Below are positions 27,120 to 34,652 of a stretch of 64,000 bases of DNA, piece by piece. Below the pieces are notes generated by a model. It was not told the origin of the DNA. It saw only the letters and a program-made list of their open reading frames with translations, and did not search any database. The stretch lies in assembly GCF_017573505.1 (NCBI RefSeq), contig NZ_JAGEOJ010000009.1, positions 310,001 through 374,000 of the forward strand, given 5' to 3'. The position numbers and the translations under genes were made by a program. Positions within the stretch are counted from its first letter, which is position 1; the number at the start of each line of letters is the position of its first letter. The stretch comes from Actinomadura barringtoniae. Lineage in GTDB: Bacteria; Actinomycetota; Actinomycetes; Streptosporangiales; Streptosporangiaceae.

Positions 27120-28559
27120 TCAGTCTCCGAGCTCGGCGCGGCGGCGGGCCACGTAGTCGGCGAGTTCGGCCTCGACGGCGGTGTCCAGCGGGGGCGGCTC
27201 GTACTCGGCCAGGCGCTTGCGGGCGATCTCGGCGGCGCGCGCGGCGGTGTCGGCGGCGCCGCCCTTCATCCAGCGCTCGTAGTTCTGCGAGGACGACAGG
27301 AACGGCCGGTAGAAGCAGGTCCGGAACCGTTCCATGGTGTGGGCCGCGCCCAGGAAGTGACCGCCCTGGCCGACCTCCTCGTGCGCGCCGAACGCCAGCG
27401 ACGCCTCGTCGATCTCCAGTGGGGTGAACTCCTGCTGGAGCATCTCCAGGATTTGCAGGTCGATGATGAACTTCTCGTACGAGGCGACCAGCCCGCCCTC
27501 CAGCCATCCGGCGGCGTGCATCACCCAGTTCGTCCCGGCCAGGAACGTCGGGAGCATCGTCATCAGGCCCTCGTAGGCCGCCTGCGCGTCGGGCACCTGC
27601 GAGGAGGTCAGCGCCCCGCCCGAGCGGAACGGCAGGCCGAAGTGCCGCGCGATCTGGCCGGTGCACAGCAGCCCGGTGGCCGACTCGGGCGTGCCGAAGC
27701 ACGGCGAGCCCGACTGCATGTCGATGTTGGACAGGAACGACCCGAAGATGACCGGGCAGCCGGGCCGGATCAGCTGCGACAGCGCGATCCCGGCCAGCGC
27801 CTCGGTGATCTGCTGGACGAGCGCGGACGGGATCGTGACCGGCGACATCGCGCCCATCAGCAGGAACGGGGTGAGCACGACGGGCTGACCCGCGGCGCTG
27901 TACTCGAACTGCGCGTCGAGCATCCGGTCGTCCCAGCGCAGCGGCGAGTTGCAGTTGATGAGCGAGATCGTGACCGGCGTCTCCTCGATCGCCTCGCGCC
28001 CGCCGAACAGGATCGCCGACATCGCCAGGGTGTCGCGCGCGTTCTCGCCCGACACGACATTGCCCATGTAGACGCGGTCGGTGAGGGTCTGCAGCGCGTA
28101 GGTCATGTCCAGGTGGCGCGAGTCGAGCGGGGCGTCGTTGGGCTCGCAGACCACTCCCCCGGCCGAGTCGAGCGTGCCGGACGACTGCGCGAGCCGGGCG
28201 AAGTCGCGGAAGTCGTTCATCGTCGCCTCGCGCCGCACCTCGCCCTCGCGCACGAACGGCGGGCCGTACACGGCGCCGAACGACATGTGGTCGCCGCCGA
28301 TGTGCAGCGAGCGCTCGGGATTGCGGGCGCGGACGTCGAACTCGCGCGGCGCCTTGGCCACCTGTTCGAGGACGAAGTCGGGGTCCAGCCGTACGAGCGA
28401 GCCGTCGGCCTTCTGCCCGGCGTCGCGGAAGAGCCTCACCGCGCGTTCGGAGGCGAACTCCACCCCCACCTCGGTCATCAGGCGGCGCCAGCCGGCGTCA
28501 AGGACGTTCATCGCGTCGGGCGACAGGATCTCGTAGCGGGGCATCCGGTTGACGAACAT
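27120..28559 (-). CDS. MttB-family methyltransferase, non-pyrrolysine (probable glycine betaine:corrinoid)
   Basis: 479-residue member of the trimethylamine methyltransferase superfamily. Stretches such as HIGGDHMSFGAVYGPPFVREGE, GNVVSGENARDTLAMSAILFGG, SALVQQITEALAGIALSQL and GHFLGAAHTMERFRTCFYRPFL are typical. The frame is open throughout with no internal TAG, so it is the pyrrolysine-free branch, which includes the glycine betaine enzyme MtgB and other quaternary-amine demethylases. It should transfer a methyl from substrate to the cobalt of the corrinoid protein encoded at 29479. Glycine betaine as substrate is inferred from the betA/betB/transporter/dimethylglycine-oxidase context. Start: ATG at 28559 after GAGGGAG. 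Divergent from iclR2 across a perfect palindrome. Confidence 0.88.
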   Translation of the reverse strand: MFVNRMPRYEILSPDAMNVLDAGWRRLMTEVGVEFASERAVRLFRDAGQKADGSLVRLDPDFVLEQVAKAPREFDVRARNPERSLHIGGDHMSFGAVYGPPFVREGEVRREATMNDFRDFARLAQSSGTLDSAGGVVCEPNDAPLDSRHLDMTYALQTLTDRVYMGNVVSGENARDTLAMSAILFGGREAIEETPVTISLINCNSPLRWDDRMLDAQFEYSAAGQPVVLTPFLLMGAMSPVTIPSALVQQITEALAGIALSQLIRPGCPVIFGSFLSNIDMQSGSPCFGTPESATGLLCTGQIARHFGLPFRSGGALTSSQVPDAQAAYEGLMTMLPTFLAGTNWVMHAAGWLEGGLVASYEKFIIDLQILEMLQQEFTPLEIDEASLAFGAHEEVGQGGHFLGAAHTMERFRTCFYRPFLSSSQNYERWMKGGAADTAARAAEIARKRLAEYEPPPLDTAVEAELADYVARRRAELGD

Positions 28560-28602
28560 CGAGGCTCCCTCGCCTAGGGACCTGGAGGGCGCTTCCACCC
28601 TC

Positions 28603-28657
28603 TTGACGTCGTTCCGGCCGGAATTCTACGCTCAAGTTATGGAACCAAGGTTCCATA
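28603..28657 (+). promoter_or_regulatory. Divergent promoter with TATGGAACC/GGTTCCATA operator
   Basis: On plus, TTGACG (28603-28608), an 18-base spacer and TACGCT (28627-28632) form a good sigma-70 promoter with the start of transcription expected near 28639. A perfect inverted repeat, TATGGAACC-AA-GGTTCCATA (28638-28657), covers that point; a further half site ATGGAAC lies at 28660-28666. On minus, TAGAAT (28628-28623) is a candidate -10 for the mttB gene. One regulator bound here could block both directions, including its own gene. Most likely protein: the IclR regulator that starts at 28657. Confidence 0.75.
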
Positions 28658-29448
28658 TGATGGAACTCATGGACGACGACACCGGCAGCGCCCAGGCCCC
28701 CACCGGAACCCAGGCGATCGACCGGGCCGCCGAGCTGCTCACCCTCGTGGTCGAGTCGCCCGGCTCCCGCACCTTCACCTCGCTCGTGGCCGAGACCGGC
28801 CTCGCCAAATCCACCACGTCCCGGCTGCTCCAGGCGCTCGAACGGCACCGCCTGGTCCGCCGCGACCGGGACGGCGCGTTCCGCGCCGGAGCGGTCTTCA
28901 CCCAGTACGCCCTCCGCGGCGACATCACCGACGTGCTCGCCGAACTCGCCGCGCCGACGCTGGAACGCATCGGCGAGCGGACCGGCGAGACCGTCACGCT
29001 GGCCGTCGTCCGCGCGGGCGCGGTCATCACGATCGCGCAGGTCGACAGCAGCTACCTGCTGAGCGCCACGACCTGGGTCGGGCTCGACCTCCCGGCCCAC
29101 TGCACCTCGTCCGGCAAGGTCTTCTACGCCCACGACAGGCTCCCCCTGCCCGAGGGCGACCTCGTCCCCCGCACCGAGCACACGGTCGCCACCGGCATCG
29201 CGCTCGCCCGCCAGTTCCCCGAGATCCGCCGCCGCGGGCACGCCGTGGCCCGGGAGGAACTGGAGATCGGGCTGGTGTCGATCGGCGCCCCGGTGTTCGC
29301 CTCGGACGGGACGGTCATCGCGGCCATCGCGGTGACCGGCCCGACCGCCCGTCTGGACCGGCGGCGGACCGAGGCGACGGCGCTCCTCCTGGTCGAGGAG
29401 ACGCGGTCGCTGTCGGCCCTGCTCGGTCACCGCCCCGCTCCCACCTGA
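28657..29448 (+). CDS. IclR-family regulator of the corrinoid methyltransferase genes
   Basis: About 263 residues. Winged helix at about residues 15-60 (AIDRAAELLTLVVESPGSRT, then GLAKSTTSRLLQALERHRLV) and an IclR effector domain (LERIGERTGETVTLAVV, DLPAHCTSSGKVFYAHD, GHAVAREELEIGLVSIGAPV). The start is one of three in-frame ATGs at 28657, 28660 or 28669; AAGG six bases before 28657 favours the first, and that Shine-Dalgarno lies inside the palindrome. First gene of the plus-strand corrinoid operon and divergent from mttB, so it probably senses betaine or a demethylation product and is autoregulated. Confidence 0.9.
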   Translation: MMELMDDDTGSAQAPTGTQAIDRAAELLTLVVESPGSRTFTSLVAETGLAKSTTSRLLQALERHRLVRRDRDGAFRAGAVFTQYALRGDITDVLAELAAPTLERIGERTGETVTLAVVRAGAVITIAQVDSSYLLSATTWVGLDLPAHCTSSGKVFYAHDRLPLPEGDLVPRTEHTVATGIALARQFPEIRRRGHAVAREELEIGLVSIGAPVFASDGTVIAAIAVTGPTARLDRRRTEATALLLVEETRSLSALLGHRPAPT

Positions 29449-29478
29449 TTTCCCGTTCCCCTCACAGGAAGGCGCGGA

Positions 29479-30150
29479 ATGTCACCGGAAGAGATCCTCA
29501 CCGGCCTGTACGACGAGACCCTCGTCGGCAACGGCCCCAAGGTCCTGGAGCTCACCCACACGGGTCTGGAGCAGGGGCTCACTCCCGAGCGGATGCTGTT
29601 CGACGCGCTGATCCCGTCGCTGGAGGAGGTCGGCGCACGGTTCGAACGCGGCGACTTCTTCGTCCCGGAGATGCTGATCGCGGGCAAGGCGATGGCCGGC
29701 GCGCTGGAGATCCTGCGGCCGCTGCTGGCCGAGACGGGCGCCGCGACCGTCGGCACGTTCCTCATGGGCACGGTGAAGGGCGACGTGCACGACATCGGCA
29801 AGAACCTGGTGAACATCATGCTCGAGGGCGCCGGGTTCCACGTGATCGACCTCGGCGTGCAGGTGTCGCCGGAGAAGTTCGTGGAGGCGATCCGCGAGCA
29901 CCGGCCGGACATCGTGGGCTTCTCGGCGTTCCTGACCACGACGATGCCGATGTTCAAGGCCAACATCAACGCGCTCAACAAGGCGGGGCTGCGCGACCAG
30001 GTCATCGTCATGGTCGGCGGCGCGCCCGTCACCCAGGAGTACGCCGACGCGGTCGGCGCCGACGGCTACGCGGCCGACGCGTCGGCCGCGGTCAAGCGCG
30101 CCAAGGAGCTGATCCAGCGGCGCCGCGCCCTGGCGGCGAGCGCGCCATGA
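29479..30150 (+). CDS. Corrinoid (cobalamin-binding) protein of the methyltransferase system
   Basis: 223 residues of the MtbC/MtmC/MtgC type. Residues 1-85 form the helical cap domain (GLTPERMLFDALIPSLEEVGARFERGDFFVPEML); residues 90 onward are the Rossmann B12-binding domain with GDVHDIGKN, where His104 is the expected lower ligand of cobalt, then VGFSAFLTTTM and VMVGGAPVTQEYA. It shuttles the methyl group from the MttB-like enzyme to the methyl-THF-forming enzyme encoded at 31422. Shine-Dalgarno GGAAGG is clear. Its stop overlaps the next start by four bases. Confidence 0.95.
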   Translation: MSPEEILTGLYDETLVGNGPKVLELTHTGLEQGLTPERMLFDALIPSLEEVGARFERGDFFVPEMLIAGKAMAGALEILRPLLAETGAATVGTFLMGTVKGDVHDIGKNLVNIMLEGAGFHVIDLGVQVSPEKFVEAIREHRPDIVGFSAFLTTTMPMFKANINALNKAGLRDQVIVMVGGAPVTQEYADAVGADGYAADASAAVKRAKELIQRRRALAASAP

Positions 30151-30533
30151 GGGCTGCCACGAGGGTCGCCGGGAAGGTCCTGCCGCTGGTCGAGCACGCG
30201 GTGAAGGGGCCTCTCTTCGGCTGCCGGATGTGCGGGCAGTGCGTGCTGCACTCGACCGGGCTGACGTGCCCGATGAACTGCCCGAAGACACTGCGGAACG
30301 GACCGTGCGGCGGGGTGCGCGAGGACGGCTCGTGCGAGGTCAGGCCGGAGATGCGGTGCGTCTGGCTGAAGGCGTACGGGCGGTCGCGGAGGCTGCCGTG
30401 GAGCGAGGAGTTCGCCGAGCTGCGGCCGCCGGTGGACGAACGGCTGCACGGCACCTCGTCGTGGGTCAACCTGCTCAGCGGGCGGGATCGTGAGGTCCCG
30501 GCGGGCTGGACCGAGCCCTCATGTCCCGGCTGA
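30147..30533 (+). CDS. MetV-like small subunit (methylene-THF reductase C-terminal family)
   Basis: 128 residues with a Cys-rich core: CRMCGQC, then CPMNCPKTLRNGPCGG, GSCEV and a further Cys before VWLKAYGRS. This matches the methylene-THF reductase C-terminal family (MetV), whose Cys set probably binds a metal or Fe-S centre. MetV pairs with MetF in the two-subunit reductase of acetogens. ATGA overlap with the corrinoid gene and a 13-base overlap with the MetF gene show tight co-translation. Here it probably helps oxidise methyl-THF to methylene-THF, the reverse of the usual direction; that is inferred. Confidence 0.8.
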   Translation: MRAATRVAGKVLPLVEHAVKGPLFGCRMCGQCVLHSTGLTCPMNCPKTLRNGPCGGVREDGSCEVRPEMRCVWLKAYGRSRRLPWSEEFAELRPPVDERLHGTSSWVNLLSGRDREVPAGWTEPSCPG

Positions 30534-31450
30534 GCGACCTCGTCGAGTCGGGCGAGCGCACGATCGTCACGGCGGAGCTGCCGGTGGTGGACGGCGGCGG
30601 GCTGGAGGCGGTGCGGCGGCACGTCGCGCGGCTCGCCCCGTACGTCGACGCGATCAACGCCACCGACAACACCGCCGCGCACGCGCACGCCTCCAACGTC
30701 GCGATCGCCATCGCGCTGCAGGGCCTCGGCGTGGAGCCGATCCTCCAGATCGTCTGCCGGGACAAGAACCGGCTGGCGATCCAGGCCGACATCGTCGGGG
30801 CCGCCCTGCACGGCGTGACCAACATCTGCTGCCTGACCGGCGACGACGTCTCGGCGGGCGACGAGCCGGAGACGCGGCGGGTGTTCGACCTGGACGGCCC
30901 GCAGCTGGTGCGGGTTGCGGCGGCGCTGAGGCGCGGCACCTACCTGTCCGGGCGTCCGATCACCCCGGCGCCAGGCCTCTTCATCGGCGCGGTCGAGAAC
31001 CCGGGCGCGCCCCCGTTCGAATACCGCGTGCGGCGCGCCCTGCAGAAGGCCGCCGCCGGGGCTGGCTTCCTCCAGCTCCAGATCTGTTTCCGCCTTGACC
31101 GTCTGGAGGAGTTCGACGCGCTGGCCGTCCGGATGGGCCTGTCCCGCCGCACGGCCCTGTTGCAGACGATCGTCCTCACCCGCGGCGCCAAGGCGCTGCG
31201 CTTCATGAACGCCAAGGTCCCCGGCATCTCCGTCCCCTCCGACGTCATCGAGCGCGTCGACCGGGCCGCAGATCCGGGCGAGGCCGCCTACCACCTCGCG
31301 CTCGACCAGGCCCGGCACGCCCTCGCGCTGCCCGGCGTCCGCGGCCTGCACCTGGCCGACATGCGCCGCGACGGCTCCGTCGCCCGGCTCGTCACCGACC
31401 TAGGACTGGAAAGGACGTCCCATGGACACGACCCTGCGATCGCGCGGTGA
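30521..31450 (+). CDS. MetF-like methylenetetrahydrofolate reductase
   Basis: 309-residue TIM-barrel flavoprotein. VTAELPVVDGGGLEAV at the N terminus, DAINATDNTAAHAHASN, QIVCRDKNRLAIQADIVGAALHGVTNICCLTGDD and FLQLQICFRLDRLEEF match the MetF fold, including the folate-side Asp region and the GD motif. It works with the MetV-like protein before it. In this operon it should link methyl-THF, made from betaine, to 5,10-methylene-THF, the same product as from dimethylglycine and sarcosine oxidation. Ends 29 bases inside the next gene. Confidence 0.85.
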   Translation: MSRLSDLVESGERTIVTAELPVVDGGGLEAVRRHVARLAPYVDAINATDNTAAHAHASNVAIAIALQGLGVEPILQIVCRDKNRLAIQADIVGAALHGVTNICCLTGDDVSAGDEPETRRVFDLDGPQLVRVAAALRRGTYLSGRPITPAPGLFIGAVENPGAPPFEYRVRRALQKAAAGAGFLQLQICFRLDRLEEFDALAVRMGLSRRTALLQTIVLTRGAKALRFMNAKVPGISVPSDVIERVDRAADPGEAAYHLALDQARHALALPGVRGLHLADMRRDGSVARLVTDLGLERTSHGHDPAIAR

Positions 31451-32270
31451 CGAGATCGTCATCGGCCCCGACCGCCCGTTCTGCGTCATCGGCGAACGGA
31501 TCAACCCCACCGGCCGCAAGCGCTTCGCCGAGCAACTGCGCGCGGGCGACCTGTCCACCATCGAGAAGGACGTGACCGAGCAGGTCGCGGGCGGCGCGAT
31601 GATGCTGGACGTCAACATGGGCGTCCCGCTGGCCGACGAGGCCGAGCTGCTCACCAATGCCGTCCGGCTGGTCCAGGACCTCACCGGGTTGCCGCTGTGC
31701 ATCGACTCCTCGGTGGTGGAGGCGCTGGAGGCGGCACTCGCGGTCTACGAGGGCAAGGCGCTGGTCAACTCGGTCACCGCCGAGGACGAACGCCTCGACC
31801 AGATCCTGCCCCTGGTCAAACGGCACGGTGCCGCCGTCATCGGCCTGCCGAACGACGAGGACGAGATCCCCGAGGACCCCCGCCGCCGCCTGGAGCTGGC
31901 CCGCAAGATCGTCACCGTCGCCACCGAGAAGTACGGCATCCCGGCCGAGGACATCCTCATCGATCCGCTGGCGATGCCCGTCGGCGCCGACACCACGCTG
32001 GTGCGCAAGACGCTGGAGACGATCGAACTGATCCGAGCCGACCTCGGCGTCAACATGACGCTAGGGGCGTCCAACGTCTCGTTCGGCATGCCGGACCGCC
32101 ACACGATCTGCGCGGGGTTCCTCCCCATGGCGATGGCCGCGGGCCTGACCAGCGCCATCATGGACGCCCGTTCACCCGTGGTCGTCCAAGCCGCCAAGGC
32201 AGGCGACCTCCTGCTCGGCAACGACCCGTGGGGCGGCGCCTGGATCGCCGCCTACCGGAGCCGCACGTGA
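31422..32270 (+). CDS. Methyltetrahydrofolate:corrinoid methyltransferase
   Basis: 282-residue pterin-binding TIM barrel of the AcsE/MtgA/MtvA type. Motifs in order: CVIGERINPTGRKRFAEQL, MMLDVNMGVPLADEAELL, LPLCIDSSVVEALEAAL, ALVNSVTAE, ILIDPLAMPVGAD and LGASNVSFGMPDRHTI, the last being typical of this group rather than of dihydropteroate synthase. It transfers the methyl group between the corrinoid protein and THF. GGAAAGGA stands before the ATG. The stop overlaps the next start (GTGA). Confidence 0.92.
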   Translation: MDTTLRSRGDEIVIGPDRPFCVIGERINPTGRKRFAEQLRAGDLSTIEKDVTEQVAGGAMMLDVNMGVPLADEAELLTNAVRLVQDLTGLPLCIDSSVVEALEAALAVYEGKALVNSVTAEDERLDQILPLVKRHGAAVIGLPNDEDEIPEDPRRRLELARKIVTVATEKYGIPAEDILIDPLAMPVGADTTLVRKTLETIELIRADLGVNMTLGASNVSFGMPDRHTICAGFLPMAMAAGLTSAIMDARSPVVVQAAKAGDLLLGNDPWGGAWIAAYRSRT

Positions 32271-34066
32271 GCCGCGTCCGACTCACCTACCGCCTGGACG
32301 ACGGGCGGGAACGCGAGGTCAGCGCCCCCGAAGGAGTCACGGCCTTCGACGCGGCCAGCTGGAACGGCATCGCGATCGACTCCACGTGCGGCGGCCACGG
32401 CACCTGCCGCAAATGCGGAGTCCGGATCGCCGAGGGCACCGTGGAGCCCACCTCCCTCGACAGCCGCGCCTACGAGCCCGACCGTCTCCGCGACGGCTGG
32501 CGTCTGGCCTGCCGCGCAGTCGCCCGCGAAGACCTCACGATCGACGTCCCGCCCCTGGTCACCCGTCCCAAGGCAGCAACGGTCGGCGTGGGCCGCCAGG
32601 TGATCCTGCGCCCCGCCGTGCAGAAGCGCTACGTAGAACTCGACGAACCCGACCTCGCCGACCAGCGCACCGATCTGGACCGCCTCCTCCACGCGATCGA
32701 CGACCTGGAGCCCCGCGCGACCCTCAACGTCCTCCGCCACCTGGGTCGCACCCTCCGCGAGGCCGACTGGAAGGTCACCGCGGTCATCGTCGATGAACTC
32801 CTCATCGACGTCGAACCCGGCGACACCACCGCCCACCGCTACGGCATCGCGTTCGACCTGGGCACCACGACCGTCGTCGCGACCCTCCTCGACCTATCAA
32901 CCGGCGCACCCTTGGCCGCCGCGTCCCGCCTCAACTCCCAGCAGCCGTTCGGCGCCGACGTCATCACCCGCATCAGCGCCACGATGCTCGACCCCGAAGC
33001 CCTCCCCCGCCTCCGCGACCTAGCCCACACCACCCTCGACGAACTAACGCAGGAGGTCTGCAAGGAAGCCTCCATCGACCCCGCTCACGTCTACGAGATC
33101 GCCATAGCCGGGAACGCCACCATGACCCACCTGGCCCTGGGCATCGATCCCGAACCCCTGGGCGTGGCACCGTTCATCCTCTCCACCCGCGCACTCCCCG
33201 AGACGACCGCCACCGACCTGGGCGTCAACGTCCACCCCTCCGCCCAGGCGACCGTCTTCCCCGCCCTGGGCGCCTACGTGGGCGGCGACATCATCGCCGG
33301 CCTGCTCGCCTCCGGCATGGACCGCGACCGCCGCCTGCGCCTGTTCATCGATGTCGGCACCAACTGCGAGATCGTCCTCGGCTCCGTCGCGGGCCTGGTC
33401 GCCACCGCCGCCCCCGCCGGCCCCGCGTTCGAGGGCGCCGCGATCCGTTGCGGCATGCGAGCCGCCACCGGCGCCATCGAGACCGTCAGGCTCACGCCCA
33501 CCTCAGTGACGCTCGGCGTCATCGGAGACGTAGAACCCCGCGGCCTCTGCGGCTCCGGCCTGGTGGACGCCGTAGCCGAGCTGGTCCGCCTGGGCCTCCT
33601 GGACGCCTCAGGCCGCCTGGTCACCCCCGACCAGGCAGGCGATCTGGCCGACCATTTCACCAACGTGAACGGCGAACGCGTCTTCACCCTCCACGACGAG
33701 ATCTACCTGTCCCAGCGCGACGTCCGAGAACTCCAGTTCGCCAAGGCGGCCATAGCCACAGGCTGGACCCTCCTCCTCGAGGAGACAGGCATCAAGGAGT
33801 CTGAGATCGCCCAGGTCCTCCTCGCAGGCTCCTTCGGCTCCTACCTCTCCCCCGCCAACGCCATCCGCATCGGCCTGGTCCCCCGCCTGGCCGTCCCCCG
33901 CGTGGTCAGCGTCGGCAACGTCGCGGGCGAGGGCGCCAAGCTCGCCCTGCTCAGCCTCCGCGAACGAGCGGGCGCGAGCGCACTGATGAACGAGGTCCGC
34001 TATGTCGAGCTCTCCGACCGCCCCGACTTCAACGACCGCTTCATCGGCAACCTCGCGTTCCCCTGA
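32267..34066 (+). CDS. RACo-like corrinoid reactivation protein ([2Fe-2S] + ASKHA ATPase)
   Basis: 599 residues from the GTG at 32267. An N-terminal plant-type ferredoxin domain has Cys41, Cys47, Cys50 and Cys82 (STCGGHGTCRKCG ... LACRA) for one [2Fe-2S] cluster. After a linker comes an actin-like ATPase: phosphate-1 GIAFDLGTTTVVATLLDL, then FIDVGTNCEIVLGS and VLLAGSFGSYLSPANAIRIGL. This is the order in RACo of Carboxydothermus, which uses ATP to push an electron into oxidised Co(II) corrinoid. RamA proteins instead end in two [4Fe-4S] motifs, which are absent here. Its job would be to rescue the corrinoid protein after accidental oxidation, a pressing need in an aerobe. Confidence 0.92.
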   Translation: MSRVRLTYRLDDGREREVSAPEGVTAFDAASWNGIAIDSTCGGHGTCRKCGVRIAEGTVEPTSLDSRAYEPDRLRDGWRLACRAVAREDLTIDVPPLVTRPKAATVGVGRQVILRPAVQKRYVELDEPDLADQRTDLDRLLHAIDDLEPRATLNVLRHLGRTLREADWKVTAVIVDELLIDVEPGDTTAHRYGIAFDLGTTTVVATLLDLSTGAPLAAASRLNSQQPFGADVITRISATMLDPEALPRLRDLAHTTLDELTQEVCKEASIDPAHVYEIAIAGNATMTHLALGIDPEPLGVAPFILSTRALPETTATDLGVNVHPSAQATVFPALGAYVGGDIIAGLLASGMDRDRRLRLFIDVGTNCEIVLGSVAGLVATAAPAGPAFEGAAIRCGMRAATGAIETVRLTPTSVTLGVIGDVEPRGLCGSGLVDAVAELVRLGLLDASGRLVTPDQAGDLADHFTNVNGERVFTLHDEIYLSQRDVRELQFAKAAIATGWTLLLEETGIKESEIAQVLLAGSFGSYLSPANAIRIGLVPRLAVPRVVSVGNVAGEGAKLALLSLRERAGASALMNEVRYVELSDRPDFNDRFIGNLAFP

Positions 34067-34652
34067 CACCGCGATAGTCGCCTGCGGAGCCCTCGCCCCC
34101 CACATCACCCACATCTGCAAAGTCCGCGACTGGCCCGTGACCGTCCACGCCCTCGCACCCCTGCTCCACAACCGCCCCGCCCAGATCCCGGCCGCCGTAG
34201 AAGAACAGGTGCGCGTACTCCGGTTCTCCTACATCCGCATCGCGATCGCCTACGCCGACTGCGGAACATACGGCGCGCTGGACGAGGTCTGCACACGCCT
34301 CAACGTCCCCCGCCTACGCGGCCCGCACTGCTACGAGACCTTCGCCGGCAGAGACCTCCTGGACGACGAACCAGGCACCTACATCCTCACCGACTTCCTG
34401 GCCCGCTCGTTCAAGCAGACGGTCGTCGCGCAGCTGGGCCTGGACCGCTACCCCGAACTGCGCGACGACTACTTCCGCCACTACAAGCAAGTGCTCTACC
34501 TTGCCCAGGACCTGACCCCCGAGAACAGACATCTGGCCCAGGAGGCCGCCGCCTTCCTGGACCTCCCCCTGCGTATCCTCCCCGCAGGTGTCTCCGGCCT
34601 GGAGTCCGAGCTTGAACGCCTGCTCACCCCAGGTTCAGATCGCCGCCCTTGA
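34002..34652 (+). CDS. DUF1638-family protein
   Basis: 216 residues; after about 22 low-complexity residues the conserved part begins TAIVACGALAPHITHIC and continues HALAPLLHNRPAQIPAAVEEQV, IAYADCGTYGALDEVC, GPHCYETFAGRDLL and TYILTDFLARSF. This is the DUF1638 family, which often sits beside corrinoid methyltransferase genes; several Cys (ACGAL, ADCGTYG, HCYE) are conserved in the pattern. Its role is unknown. The first 65 bases overlap the RACo-like gene, since the next in-frame start inside the conserved region would remove the first Cys motif. The 3' end overlaps the convergent Rieske gene by 29 bases. Confidence 0.8.
   Translation: MSSSPTAPTSTTASSATSRSPDTAIVACGALAPHITHICKVRDWPVTVHALAPLLHNRPAQIPAAVEEQVRVLRFSYIRIAIAYADCGTYGALDEVCTRLNVPRLRGPHCYETFAGRDLLDDEPGTYILTDFLARSFKQTVVAQLGLDRYPELRDDYFRHYKQVLYLAQDLTPENRHLAQEAAAFLDLPLRILPAGVSGLESELERLLTPGSDRRP

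Noticed and set aside
27120..28559. Pyrrolysine-containing trimethylamine methyltransferase
   Set aside because: The reading frame is continuous with no in-frame TAG, so the protein belongs to the pyrrolysine-free branch; no pyl genes are seen.
32267..34066. RamA with two [4Fe-4S] clusters
   Set aside because: The Cys pattern is one N-terminal [2Fe-2S] set and the C terminus has no CxxCxxCxxxC motifs; RACo-like is the better name.
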